Shown here piece after piece: positions 29,376 through 37,195 of a DNA stretch of 46,612 bases. Numbering within the stretch: the stretch's first letter is position 1; every line of letters begins with the position of its first letter. The stretch lies in NCBI GenBank assembly GCA_905221605.1, contig CAJNDS010000580.1, positions 263,664 through 310,275 on the forward strand, given 5' to 3'. Both the position numbers and the translations under genes were made by a program. Source of the DNA: Symbiodinium natans. Lineage: Eukaryota; Sar; Dinophyceae; Suessiales; Symbiodiniaceae. The notes under the pieces were generated by a model. The model saw only the letters and a list, made by a program, of their open reading frames with translations. It did no database searches and was not told the origin of the DNA.

Positions 29376-29675
29376 GGGTTCAGGGTTAGGGTTTAAGGTT
29401 TAGGGTTAGGGTTTAGGGTTTAGGGTTTAGGGTTTAGGGTTTAGGGTTTAGGGTTTAGGGTTTAGGGTTTAGGGTTTAGGGTTTAGGGTTTAGGGTTTAG
29501 GGTTTAGGGTTTAGGGTTTAGGGTTTAGGGGTTAGGTTTTAGGGTTTAGGGTTTAGGGTTTAGGGTTTAGGGTTTAGGGTTTAGGGTTTAGGGTTTAGGG
29601 TTTAGGGTTTAGGGTTTAGGGTTTAGGGTTTAGGGTTTAGGGTTTAGGGTTTAGGGTTTAGGGTTTAGGGTTTAG
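29376..29675 (+). repeat. Longest TTTAGGG array in the window (about 300 bp)
   Basis: Two near-pure halves separated by one damaged unit near 29530. Confidence 0.95.
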
Positions 29676-30396
29676 GGGAAACCCAACCCAGAGCCCTAAA
29701 CCGCGGCCTTCGGGCACCTTCATAGCTCGGAAGCTCTTGATCTGCAGCGGCGAAAAGCTGCTTGTTTTGGGGGTTGTTTCAAACAGGGTCCCCGTTTGGA
29801 GGGACGCACCAAGGAATTATTGTTTTTTCAGAGGGTCCCAATCTTCTTAAGCGAACTAATTGAAGAGTCAAACCCAAATGCACTTCCGCTTACAGCCCTG
29901 AACCCCAAACCACAAGCCCTCCCTCCATCCGGAAGGAATAGAAAGTGCAGATCATAGGGGCACCAGAGGACTAGGAATACTTGGTAAAATAAACAAACAT
30001 AAGGGGTCCCATAATTGGGGTCAAGGGGTGTTGGAGTTTTGGGGGCTTGGCTCTTAGGGGTAAGGAGTTGCAGTATCTTCAACCCTACATACACCCCGCA
30101 ATCCCGAAACCCCTAAACCCCCTAAACCTCCTAAAGCTCCTAAACCTCCTAAGCCTCCTAAACCTCCTAAACCGCCCTAACCCCCTCAACCCTCCCCTAC
30201 CCCGCCTAAACCCCCTAACTTTAAACCCCCCGAAACCCCTAAACCCCCCTCAACCCCTAAACTCCATACCCCTAAATGCCTAAACCCCCCACAAAGCTCC
30301 CCTAAACCACTCAACCCCAAACGCAACTCGCCTCAATCCTCAACTCCCCTGAACCCTAAAAACCCCCAACAGGACTCCTCTGAACCTGTAAACCCG

Positions 30397-30597
30397 GGTT
30401 TAGGCTTTAGGGTTTAGGGTTTAGGGTTTAGGGTTTAGGGTTTAGGGCTTAGGGTTTAGGGTTTAGGGTTTAGGGTTTAGGGTTTAGGGTTTAGGATTTA
30501 GGGCTTAGGGTTTAGGGTTTAGGGTTTAGGGTTTAGGGTTTAGGGTTTAGGGTTTAGGGTTTAGGGTTTAGGGTTTAGGGTTTAGGGTTTAGGGTTA
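30397..30597 (+). repeat. TTTAGGG array
   Basis: About 28 units with a few TTAGGGC/TTTAGGA variants. The preceding 30090-30380 is a C-rich, degenerate CCTAAAC(C) stretch whose frames are repeat-derived. Confidence 0.95.
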
Positions 30598-30623
30598 ATT
30601 ATATTTGGGAGATATTTGGGAGC

Positions 30624-30702
30624 CCAAATGGCCACTTGGAGGATGGTGTCTTTCATCTCCTGGAAGCGCGTGGACACGACCTCGTCAAGGAATGTGTGGG
30701 GG
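30624..30702 (-). CDS. Candidate exon (TFLDEVVSTRFQEMKDTILQ...)
   Basis: After CCTAAG it reads PHTFLDEVVSTRFQEMKDTI.. to a GC donor TGG|GCTCCC (30623), open further to PKYLPN. Not recognised. Confidence 0.5.
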
Positions 30703-30791
30703 CTTAGGGGTTTAGGGCTTAGGGTTTAGGGCTTAGGGGTTTAGGGTTTAGGGTTTAGGGTGAATTTGGGTTTGGGGTCAGAGCTTTTGGC

Positions 30792-30921
30792 CCTTAACGT
30801 GGTAAGCGCGCCCACGGAAAGGTCTTTATTTTGGTGCGCAAGTGCTGTACGCGAAGGGGCTGCGTGACTTGACGCGTCTTCTCTCTTCACAGCATTGACA
30901 AAGACCCTATTTAGCTCGGCC
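30792..30921 (-). CDS. Candidate exon (AELNRVFVNAVKREDASSHA...)
   Basis: After CGCAAG|G it reads 43 codons (AELNRVFVNAVKREDASSHA.. to ALTTLR), ending AGG|GCCAAA. The open frame is longer (from 30956). A plus-strand exon with acceptor TCTCTCTTCACAG (end 30893) overlaps. Confidence 0.45.
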
Positions 30922-30978
30922 CTTGCGACGACGTGGGCAGAGGGGTTTAAAGCGTATCACGTGGACACAGGTCAAGAG

Positions 30979-31310
30979 GTTTAGGGTTTAGGGTTTAGGG
31001 TTTAGGGTTTAGGGTTTAGGGTTTAGGGTTTAGGGTTTAGGGTTTAGGGTTTAGGGTTTAGGGTAACTGAAACTACGAATTCTATTTAGGAGTGTTCTTG
31101 TGATTGAAGGAGAGCTTCGCAACTCGTGCGCTTTGGGTCCCTGTGGCTCGAAGGCCCTGCCCGGAAACCTTAAACCATAAGCCCTGCGTAAGGTTGGGGG
31201 TGGTCGGGCTTTAGGGTTTAGGGTTTAGGGTTTAGGGTTTAGGGTTTAGGGTTTAGGGTTTAGGGTTTAGGGTTTAGGGTTTAGGGTCTAGGGTTTAGGG
31301 TTTAGGGGCT
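30979..31310 (+). repeat. TTTAGGG arrays (30979-31065, 31208-31310)
   Basis: They bracket the candidate terminal exon 31082-31156. Confidence 0.95.
31082..31156 (-). CDS. Candidate terminal exon (GLRATGTQSARVAKLSFNHK...*)
   Basis: After GGGCAG|G it reads 24 codons to TAG 31084-31082. Basic C-terminus. Flanked by TTTAGGG arrays 30979-31065 and 31208-31310. Confidence 0.4.
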   Translation of the reverse strand, partial: GLRATGTQSARVAKLSFNHKNTPK

Positions 31311-31469
31311 AGGGGCACAAGAACCTGAGTGCCTCAGCTCTGAACCGCGCAGCCTCGCGAGGATCCAGCTCTTGAGCCCACGTGTTTCGGATGGCTGTGC
31401 CCTTTTGGGCTCAGGGCTTGCCTCCCGGAATCCAATGAAGCTGCAACACCTTGCCGACGACTTGCTTGC

Positions 31470-31556
31470 ATAATCGCACGGGTCACATGGCGTGCGCTCC
31501 TGGCTTCCCGCTGCAGCAGCGAACGCCATCTCCTTCACCACGGCCAGCTCAGTCAG
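31470..31556 (-). CDS. Candidate exon (LTELAVVKEMAFAAAAGSQE...)
   Basis: After CAGCAAG it reads 29 codons to PCDPCDY with a GC donor TAT|GCAAGC (31469). The frame is open to 31302. Nearest exon-like island 5' of the LINE. Confidence 0.45.
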
Positions 31557-31740
31557 CTTGCTGAGGCGCCCAGTGTGACAGGCTTTAGGGTTTGGGGTTT
31601 AGGGTTTAGGGTTTGGGGTTTGGGGTTTAGGGTTTAGGTTTTCGGGTTTAGGGTATATGTGGGAGCTGCCCTGACCCTGATTCTCGAATACATAGAAGCA
31701 CCCTGAAAACCCCCAAACCCCTGAACCCTAAGAATCTTAT

Positions 31741-31816
31741 ACGAGTCGGAACAACTACTAATAGTATGCCCTTATTGTCCCTTTATAGTTATACTATAAC
31801 AACCCCCAAAACCCTA
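31741..31816 (-). repeat. Dispersed repeat family A, copy split by the LINE
   Basis: On the minus strand: TAGGGTTTTGGGGGTTG, TATAGTATAACTATAAAGGG, then GTTGTTCCGAC. The LINE lies at its first bases. Confidence 0.7.
31802..31816 (+). repeat. LINE target-site duplication, 5' copy
   Basis: The 15-mer ACCCCCAAAACCCTA is repeated exactly at the 3' border. On the complementary strand it reads TAGGGTTTTGGGGGT, the start of a dispersed repeat whose uninterrupted relatives lie at 20892 and 42596. Confidence 0.8.
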
Positions 31817-31954
31817 AGCTCAGCCAAACATGTGAGGAAAAAATCGAAGCGAAATGACACTTGGCAAGCAAATTTGACTTTGCTGCACACACACAGTCGG
31901 AAGGGCAACCTTCACACCATTGTGCATCCAAATTGCGAAGTTTCACCTCCCAAC

Positions 31955-34900
31955 ATGGTCGGATATAAGCCAGCCGGAGTGGCCAGCTCAACATCGCCAA
32001 AGACTAGGTCTGCAGCATCACTCGCTGAGCAGATACAAAGAGTCGCAAAAGCTCGTACATCCTGTAATGTGCCAAAAGCTTTTTCTGGAGGAGCTGTTGT
32101 GACGCCCAAACCAATTCTGACTGCGAAGCCAATTGGTCCGGCTGTTCCGGTAGCAAAGGTTCCTGGCTTGATTCCTACACCGAAGGAGCCGCCATACCCA
32201 CCCCCGCACTTCAGACGACCGCCAACCCCGCCAATGAGACCGAGAAGAGCTCCGAATCCAATTGCTGATCCTACAGCAAAAGCTGCGACAACGTCAAAGC
32301 CAGTGGAGATGCCCAAAGCCAAGCCTGCTGTGATTCCGCCAGCGAGTCCTTTTGCCAACCAATATTTGGCTATTGCCTCATGTGGTGTCAGGTATGCATG
32401 GACGCGCCCAAGAGACATCCAGAATGACGCAGCTACCGTGCTGGTTGACCTTCAGCACATTTATGACCCGGGCCTAGATCGTTCACTTCTTGCACACTTA
32501 GGATGGCATACCGAAACAGCCCGTCGTTTGAGCGCCAAACCTGATTTCACAAAGGCAGTAAAGGATGGATTCATGAACTGTCTACGGTTGCCCGCTGCAG
32601 TCCTTGTCTTTCAGTGTAAGTCAGGCAGACACAGGTCTACGTTTGCGTCCAAGGTAGCGCAAGATCTTGCTGCTATCCTGCTGCCCAACCATCGTGTAGA
32701 AGTTCGTCATTTAGCACGGCACTCTTGGGCTGAAACCACGTGTGCTGGACAATGCCAAGAGTGCAATGTCTTGTTTCACAATCCGCCGCGCCCATACCTT
32801 AGGTATGTACAGCAACTGGCAGAGGAACTGCGTACTCAGATGCGTCAGGATTACACAGACCGATGCACCGCTGCTTTGCATGGTAAAGTTGAGGCTACAA
32901 AGCAAGTGAACGAACATGGTACTCTTTCCCGAGACCAATGCACATCTGCACTGTCCTCTGGCGCAAAGAATGTTGGGCATTCCCCCCCTAAAAAGCAAAG
33001 CCTGTCACCCCCCGATAAGCAAGACCTAACATCAACCTATGTTCCTGGGAGAGACGAACTGCAGAAAAGCAGGATTGCGTCTCCTGATAAGCTAAGCCCG
33101 TTTTCCCCCAATAAGCAGAACTTGTCAGTGTTCTTTGATGATGGGTCTCAAGCGCCATCGACAGGACTTGGCATTTGGACCGGTATGGGGCGTATCACTG
33201 GCAAACTACTTCGGTTGGGTACTTCGTGTCAGTCTTGCGTGAACTCCCTTCTTGGGTTTGCTTGTTCTTTGATTTGTTGTGGGATTCTTGCTGCTTGGCA
33301 GGCTTTCCCTTTGCGATGCTATTTTGCTCGTTGTAGCTCAGCAATTTTCAGCACCAGCAACTGCACAAAAACGATTTTACAGTCGGGCCTTTCACCCCCC
33401 GAGAAGCAAAACCTGAAATGCCTTGGGAGTGACGAGCCGCAGAAAAACAGACTTGCGTTTCCAGGGAAGCTACGCCCGGTATCCCCCAATAAGCAGAACT
33501 TGTCAGCGTTCTTTGATGATGGGTCTCAAGCGCCGTCGACAGGACTTGGTATCTCAGCAATTTTCAGCACCAGCACCAGGGCAAAAACGATTTTACAGTT
33601 GGGCCTTTCATACCCCGATAAGCAAGACCAGACATCCCTTAAAAGTGACGAGCCGCAGAAAAACAAACTTTCGTTTCCTGATCAGCTAAGCCCGTTATCC
33701 CCCAGTAAGCAGAACTTGTCAGCGTTCTTTGATGATGGGTCTCAAGCGCCATCGACAGGACTTGGCATCTGGACCGGTATGGGGTGTATCACTGACAAAC
33801 TCCTTCGGTTGGGTACTTCGTGTCAATCTTGCATGAACTCCCTTCTTGGGTTTTATTATTCTTTGATTTGTTGTGGGGTTCTTGCTGCTTGGCAGTCTTT
33901 CCCTTTGCGATGCCGTTTTGCTCATGGTATCCCAGCAATTTTCAACACCAGCACCAACACAAAAACGGTTTTTCGGTTCAGCCACCTTGTTTGCCGACAG
34001 TCAACTTGCCGCAGGAAAGAATGTTCTCAACCTAACCGGGCCTTTCGTGGCCTTTGGCCTTTATTGCACGCCGTTCTTCTTTTCTTGCGCCACCCCAATC
34101 AGACAGCTCATTCTTGTTCTAACGTTTTGGAACACCATCAGCGCGTGAAATCAGTTATCTCGGTAAGGAACCGCTGCAATGATGACTTCGCGCACGCATG
34201 CCCGCTGCCACAGAGAGATGACATGCTTAAGACGGCCGAAACTTGCTGGAGTTTTGAAGTTCTTCTTCTCAAAGGAGGGTTTGATAACAATCGAAGTTTT
34301 GCAGGAGGAATGGACCCCCCGCAATACACCGATGAGGTTCTTCCCTCATTTGCAGGTCAGCTATTTCACGAGTTTAGTCCTATACAGGTTCAGGAAGAAG
34401 AGGTTAGTCTCGAAGACTTCCCTCAACTCTTATTGAGCAATCGCAGCTTGGATCGAATACAAACTACTCCTAGCTGGATGGGTGCTCAACTTGGATCCCC
34501 TCTGCCCGCGAGCTCTGGCGATTCATGCGTACCAACTACTGTGCTTGATGATGAAAATGATGAGGATGATGTTTGCGATGCTGACAATGCTCATTGCACG
34601 CACGCGTGGCCACACGAAGCACTTCCTGTAAAGCGTCGGCGGGTTTTAGAACCTTCTGATTCTGAACTGCAGCACTTGGTTCAATGTCAGCCTGAATCTT
34701 TCACGGAGGAGCCTCTGCCTCGAAACACCAGCAGTGAAGCTGAAAGCATACAATTATTTCTGCACGATAACAGACAGTGCACAGACTCCAACACTGAAGA
34801 GTCTCAATGGTCAGCCTTGCGTCGCGCGCCGTTCTTGCCACTTCAGTGCTCGCGCTATGCTCTTTCCTACGACAGTCTGCGTGCTTTCAGCTCCACTGCT

Positions 34901-37195
34901 AGTCGATTTGCGCCTGAAGTTTTAATGTCCATTGATCCGCTCGCACATAGTTCTTCTTCTCGCTTTTGGGATGAGTGGAGTCTGGATAGTGATGGCCATC
35001 TGCACCCTGCCAGATATAGAGGTCAGGTTGACGACTCTTCTGACGTCAACAGTTTCTTATCACACCAAGTGCCTAGTGAAGTCATGCGATCACTTTATGC
35101 ACGCCCCACCTTAAGCGAGCTGAGTAGATTCTCCGATGATTCAACTCATCCGTCACTGAATAGTCTTTGGTATGCCCACGAAGACAATGCCGACATGCCG
35201 CATGCGTTTGAAGGCGGAGCTAGTGAGCAGGATGACTTCCTGCCTTCCAAGGCAGATGTTAGTAAAATGGTTCAGAAGCTCAAACACATCGATCACGGCA
35301 TGGCTCCGAAACAAGTGCGCATGCTTCTTCTGTCTGACAATCGTCTGTTACAAAAGATTCACAGAACTAGCGATACGAAGCAACTCCTCTCCTGCATCAC
35401 TGCTGCTGGTAAACGAATGGGAGTTTTGCACACACCTTCCATTCCTAAACCTGAACGTGACTCAGCGCCACAAACGACATCCTCCTCCTTTCAACAAATG
35501 CCTGTTTCAAAAGGTAAAGGCAAAGGAGGACATGAGAAAGGCCAAACCAAAGGTAAAGGTAAAGCTGAGGTTCCCAGCAAAGCTGAGCACAGCGAAGATG
35601 GCTACAAGAGCTGCGGAAAAACCCTCACTAATGGGAAAGGTAAGGGTTCTACTAAAGGCAAAAGTGCTTCCCACGCTGCCACTTTTGCACTTGATCCTCA
35701 CGGTTGGAATGTTCAACCGTTTGACGAATATCAGCACGGACATGGGGCCATCTATTTCACTGAGAAAGAAGACATTGTTCGAAGCTATGCTGAGTTATCG
35801 GTTGGAAAACAGTTTCCAATTGCTGTCCTTGCTCCCAAGCCTTTTCAAGTTGGTTTCGGAGACCCTGAGCCAATGTATGTTGAAGTCCTTAGAACTCAAA
35901 ATGAACTTACGCAAAACATCACTGTTCAAGCATATTTGCATCAGCTCACTACTGTCCCGGTGACATACATGAAGGAAGCGCCCCGTGTCAACATTCAAAA
36001 GCCAGATGTGGGAAAAACTTCCGTTTTATACCTCACTTTCACCGATGATGGTGCCAGCGCGCAAACACGACTGGAAATTCAGCAGAAAAAGACGCTTGCC
36101 GCTAAGCATTGGCTCAAAAGCATCATTTCACAAATTTCTGGCAACAATGACGTTGACCTACTTGATCTTTGGAACCTGCAAGAAGTTTCAAAAACTCAGA
36201 AAGGAAGTACTTTTCAAGCGTCGGTGCGGATTCTTCACAAGTACACTGAAAGTCTTCTTGCCATGTCAGGTCCTGGCAAGCTACAGGTCAATGCTCCTGG
36301 CAGCATTCGTGAGCTCATGGAGCATGTTTGGCTGAAAAATGAGGGAACGCCTCTTGAAGAGCCTCAGGTTTGCAGCGTCTTGAAGCAATTTGCTGGCAAA
36401 CACCTTGGTGCGTTTAAGTTACGTGGTACATGGGCCCTTCGGGCATCATGCGACAATATTGCAAACGTCAAACAACAACTTGGACGTACTGAATCACCTG
36501 CCTATTTTCTTAACAACTGTTGTCCTGAATGGGATTTCCGTGACATTGAGGAAGTTCTGAAACAACTCAGATGGATTGCTACGGTTCGGGAAAATGATAG
36601 AAGATGGAAAGGTGGTACCTGCACCTGGTTAGTGCGCGCTGACAAGCCTCCGCCTGTATGGGGATGTCCAATCAATTTTGGATATGAGCGCCGAATGCTT
36701 CGCATCACTGCCGCTAGAAAAGCTGTTCTGACCAGCGCGCCTATTCCAGCGCAGCCTGCAGTTCATGCTTTCAGCTCATGGAATGCTCAATGCAAAACAG
36801 GCAGACACAAAGCAAATTTCAGCAACACGGCGTCAAAACACACTTTTGCTGCCGTCCTCACTGGGCAAGGCCAAGCTAATAAGAGACAATGGATTCAAAC
36901 AGCTGCTGAACCCATGATTTGGCAAACTGAAAACCCTTTCAATGACGATGTTGATGTTGAATTGCTGTCGCCTAAGCGCGATGAGCGTGATCGTATGCTT
37001 CAAGATTTAAGAGATGAAAATGCAGCCCAGCGCAAGCAAATCTCAGAGCTGATGGATAAAATGAACGAGCTCCTGCAGCAACTTTCCACTCAGCAAGCCG
37101 TGAATGCCGCGCAAGCGTTTACTGGAGGTTCCTACTCTGCCGATGCAACTGGCAGCGTCCGTGCGCAAGAGCCATCTCACCTGCCCTCATCTTGA
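31955..37195 (+). CDS. LINE ORF1 protein (about 1,746 aa)
   Basis: The frame is open from 31766, but 31766-31816 lies outside the element (flank plus target-site duplication). The first ATG inside the element is at 31955, in a good context (CAACATGG), and was chosen. In order: a Pro/Ala/Lys-rich N-terminus; a domain with a CX5R loop, CKSGRHRS, Cys at 32615 and Arg at 32633, preceded by VLVFQ, as in phosphatase or RapZ C-terminal folds; a tandemly repeated block (33001-33985) with hydrophobic stretches; acidic Ser-rich middle parts; a Lys/Gly-rich patch (about 35505-35670) suited to nucleic-acid binding; and a C-terminal Leu-heptad coiled coil (about 36985-37090). Most of the protein is unrecognised. 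The frame ends at TGA 37193-37195 and stays open beyond it into ORF2. An RNA-binding or packaging role is inferred from position only. Confidence 0.85.
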   Translation: MVGYKPAGVASSTSPKTRSAASLAEQIQRVAKARTSCNVPKAFSGGAVVTPKPILTAKPIGPAVPVAKVPGLIPTPKEPPYPPPHFRRPPTPPMRPRRAPNPIADPTAKAATTSKPVEMPKAKPAVIPPASPFANQYLAIASCGVRYAWTRPRDIQNDAATVLVDLQHIYDPGLDRSLLAHLGWHTETARRLSAKPDFTKAVKDGFMNCLRLPAAVLVFQCKSGRHRSTFASKVAQDLAAILLPNHRVEVRHLARHSWAETTCAGQCQECNVLFHNPPRPYLRYVQQLAEELRTQMRQDYTDRCTAALHGKVEATKQVNEHGTLSRDQCTSALSSGAKNVGHSPPKKQSLSPPDKQDLTSTYVPGRDELQKSRIASPDKLSPFSPNKQNLSVFFDDGSQAPSTGLGIWTGMGRITGKLLRLGTSCQSCVNSLLGFACSLICCGILAAWQAFPLRCYFARCSSAIFSTSNCTKTILQSGLSPPEKQNLKCLGSDEPQKNRLAFPGKLRPVSPNKQNLSAFFDDGSQAPSTGLGISAIFSTSTRAKTILQLGLSYPDKQDQTSLKSDEPQKNKLSFPDQLSPLSPSKQNLSAFFDDGSQAPSTGLGIWTGMGCITDKLLRLGTSCQSCMNSLLGFYYSLICCGVLAAWQSFPLRCRFAHGIPAIFNTSTNTKTVFRFSHLVCRQSTCRRKECSQPNRAFRGLWPLLHAVLLFLRHPNQTAHSCSNVLEHHQRVKSVISVRNRCNDDFAHACPLPQRDDMLKTAETCWSFEVLLLKGGFDNNRSFAGGMDPPQYTDEVLPSFAGQLFHEFSPIQVQEEEVSLEDFPQLLLSNRSLDRIQTTPSWMGAQLGSPLPASSGDSCVPTTVLDDENDEDDVCDADNAHCTHAWPHEALPVKRRRVLEPSDSELQHLVQCQPESFTEEPLPRNTSSEAESIQLFLHDNRQCTDSNTEESQWSALRRAPFLPLQCSRYALSYDSLRAFSSTASRFAPEVLMSIDPLAHSSSSRFWDEWSLDSDGHLHPARYRGQVDDSSDVNSFLSHQVPSEVMRSLYARPTLSELSRFSDDSTHPSLNSLWYAHEDNADMPHAFEGGASEQDDFLPSKADVSKMVQKLKHIDHGMAPKQVRMLLLSDNRLLQKIHRTSDTKQLLSCITAAGKRMGVLHTPSIPKPERDSAPQTTSSSFQQMPVSKGKGKGGHEKGQTKGKGKAEVPSKAEHSEDGYKSCGKTLTNGKGKGSTKGKSASHAATFALDPHGWNVQPFDEYQHGHGAIYFTEKEDIVRSYAELSVGKQFPIAVLAPKPFQVGFGDPEPMYVEVLRTQNELTQNITVQAYLHQLTTVPVTYMKEAPRVNIQKPDVGKTSVLYLTFTDDGASAQTRLEIQQKKTLAAKHWLKSIISQISGNNDVDLLDLWNLQEVSKTQKGSTFQASVRILHKYTESLLAMSGPGKLQVNAPGSIRELMEHVWLKNEGTPLEEPQVCSVLKQFAGKHLGAFKLRGTWALRASCDNIANVKQQLGRTESPAYFLNNCCPEWDFRDIEEVLKQLRWIATVRENDRRWKGGTCTWLVRADKPPPVWGCPINFGYERRMLRITAARKAVLTSAPIPAQPAVHAFSSWNAQCKTGRHKANFSNTASKHTFAAVLTGQGQANKRQWIQTAAEPMIWQTENPFNDDVDVELLSPKRDERDRMLQDLRDENAAQRKQISELMDKMNELLQQLSTQQAVNAAQAFTGGSYSADATGSVRAQEPSHLPSS
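33001..33985 (+). repeat. Tandem triplication inside LINE ORF1 (units about 389, 216 and 380 bp)
   Basis: Units start near 33001, 33390 and 33606. Each carries PDKQ/PEKQ, then a block ending QNLS(A/V)FFDDGSQAPSTGLGI. Units 1 and 3 continue with WTGMG..IT.KLLRLGTSCQSC and a hydrophobic stretch (SLLGF..SLICCG.LAAWQ). Unit 2 lacks about 162 nt (54 codons) exactly in frame, joined at a GGTAT/GGCAT microhomology. Nucleotide identity is high, so the duplications are young. Confidence 0.85.
37193..37195 (+). other. Single in-frame UGA between LINE ORF1 and ORF2
   Basis: ORF1 (31766 frame) and ORF2 (37373 frame) are in the same phase. The 59 codons between this TGA and 37373 contain no stop, so TGA is the only interruption in about 10.1 kb. 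No in-frame ATG follows until 37559, which lies inside the endonuclease after its first catalytic Asn. The context is TCT TGA AGC, not the classic leaky UGA-CUA. It is either programmed readthrough or recoding, or a recent nonsense mutation in a polyprotein. Confidence 0.8.

Noticed and set aside
35172-35963. 263-codon plus-strand frame and other long frames inside the LINE
   Set aside because: They overlap ORF1/ORF2 in other phases and lack known motifs; shadows of the real frames.
37193-37195. UGA as a reassigned sense codon in this genome
   Set aside because: No other UGA occurs in over 3,300 LINE codons, which would be very unlikely if UGA were a normal sense codon.
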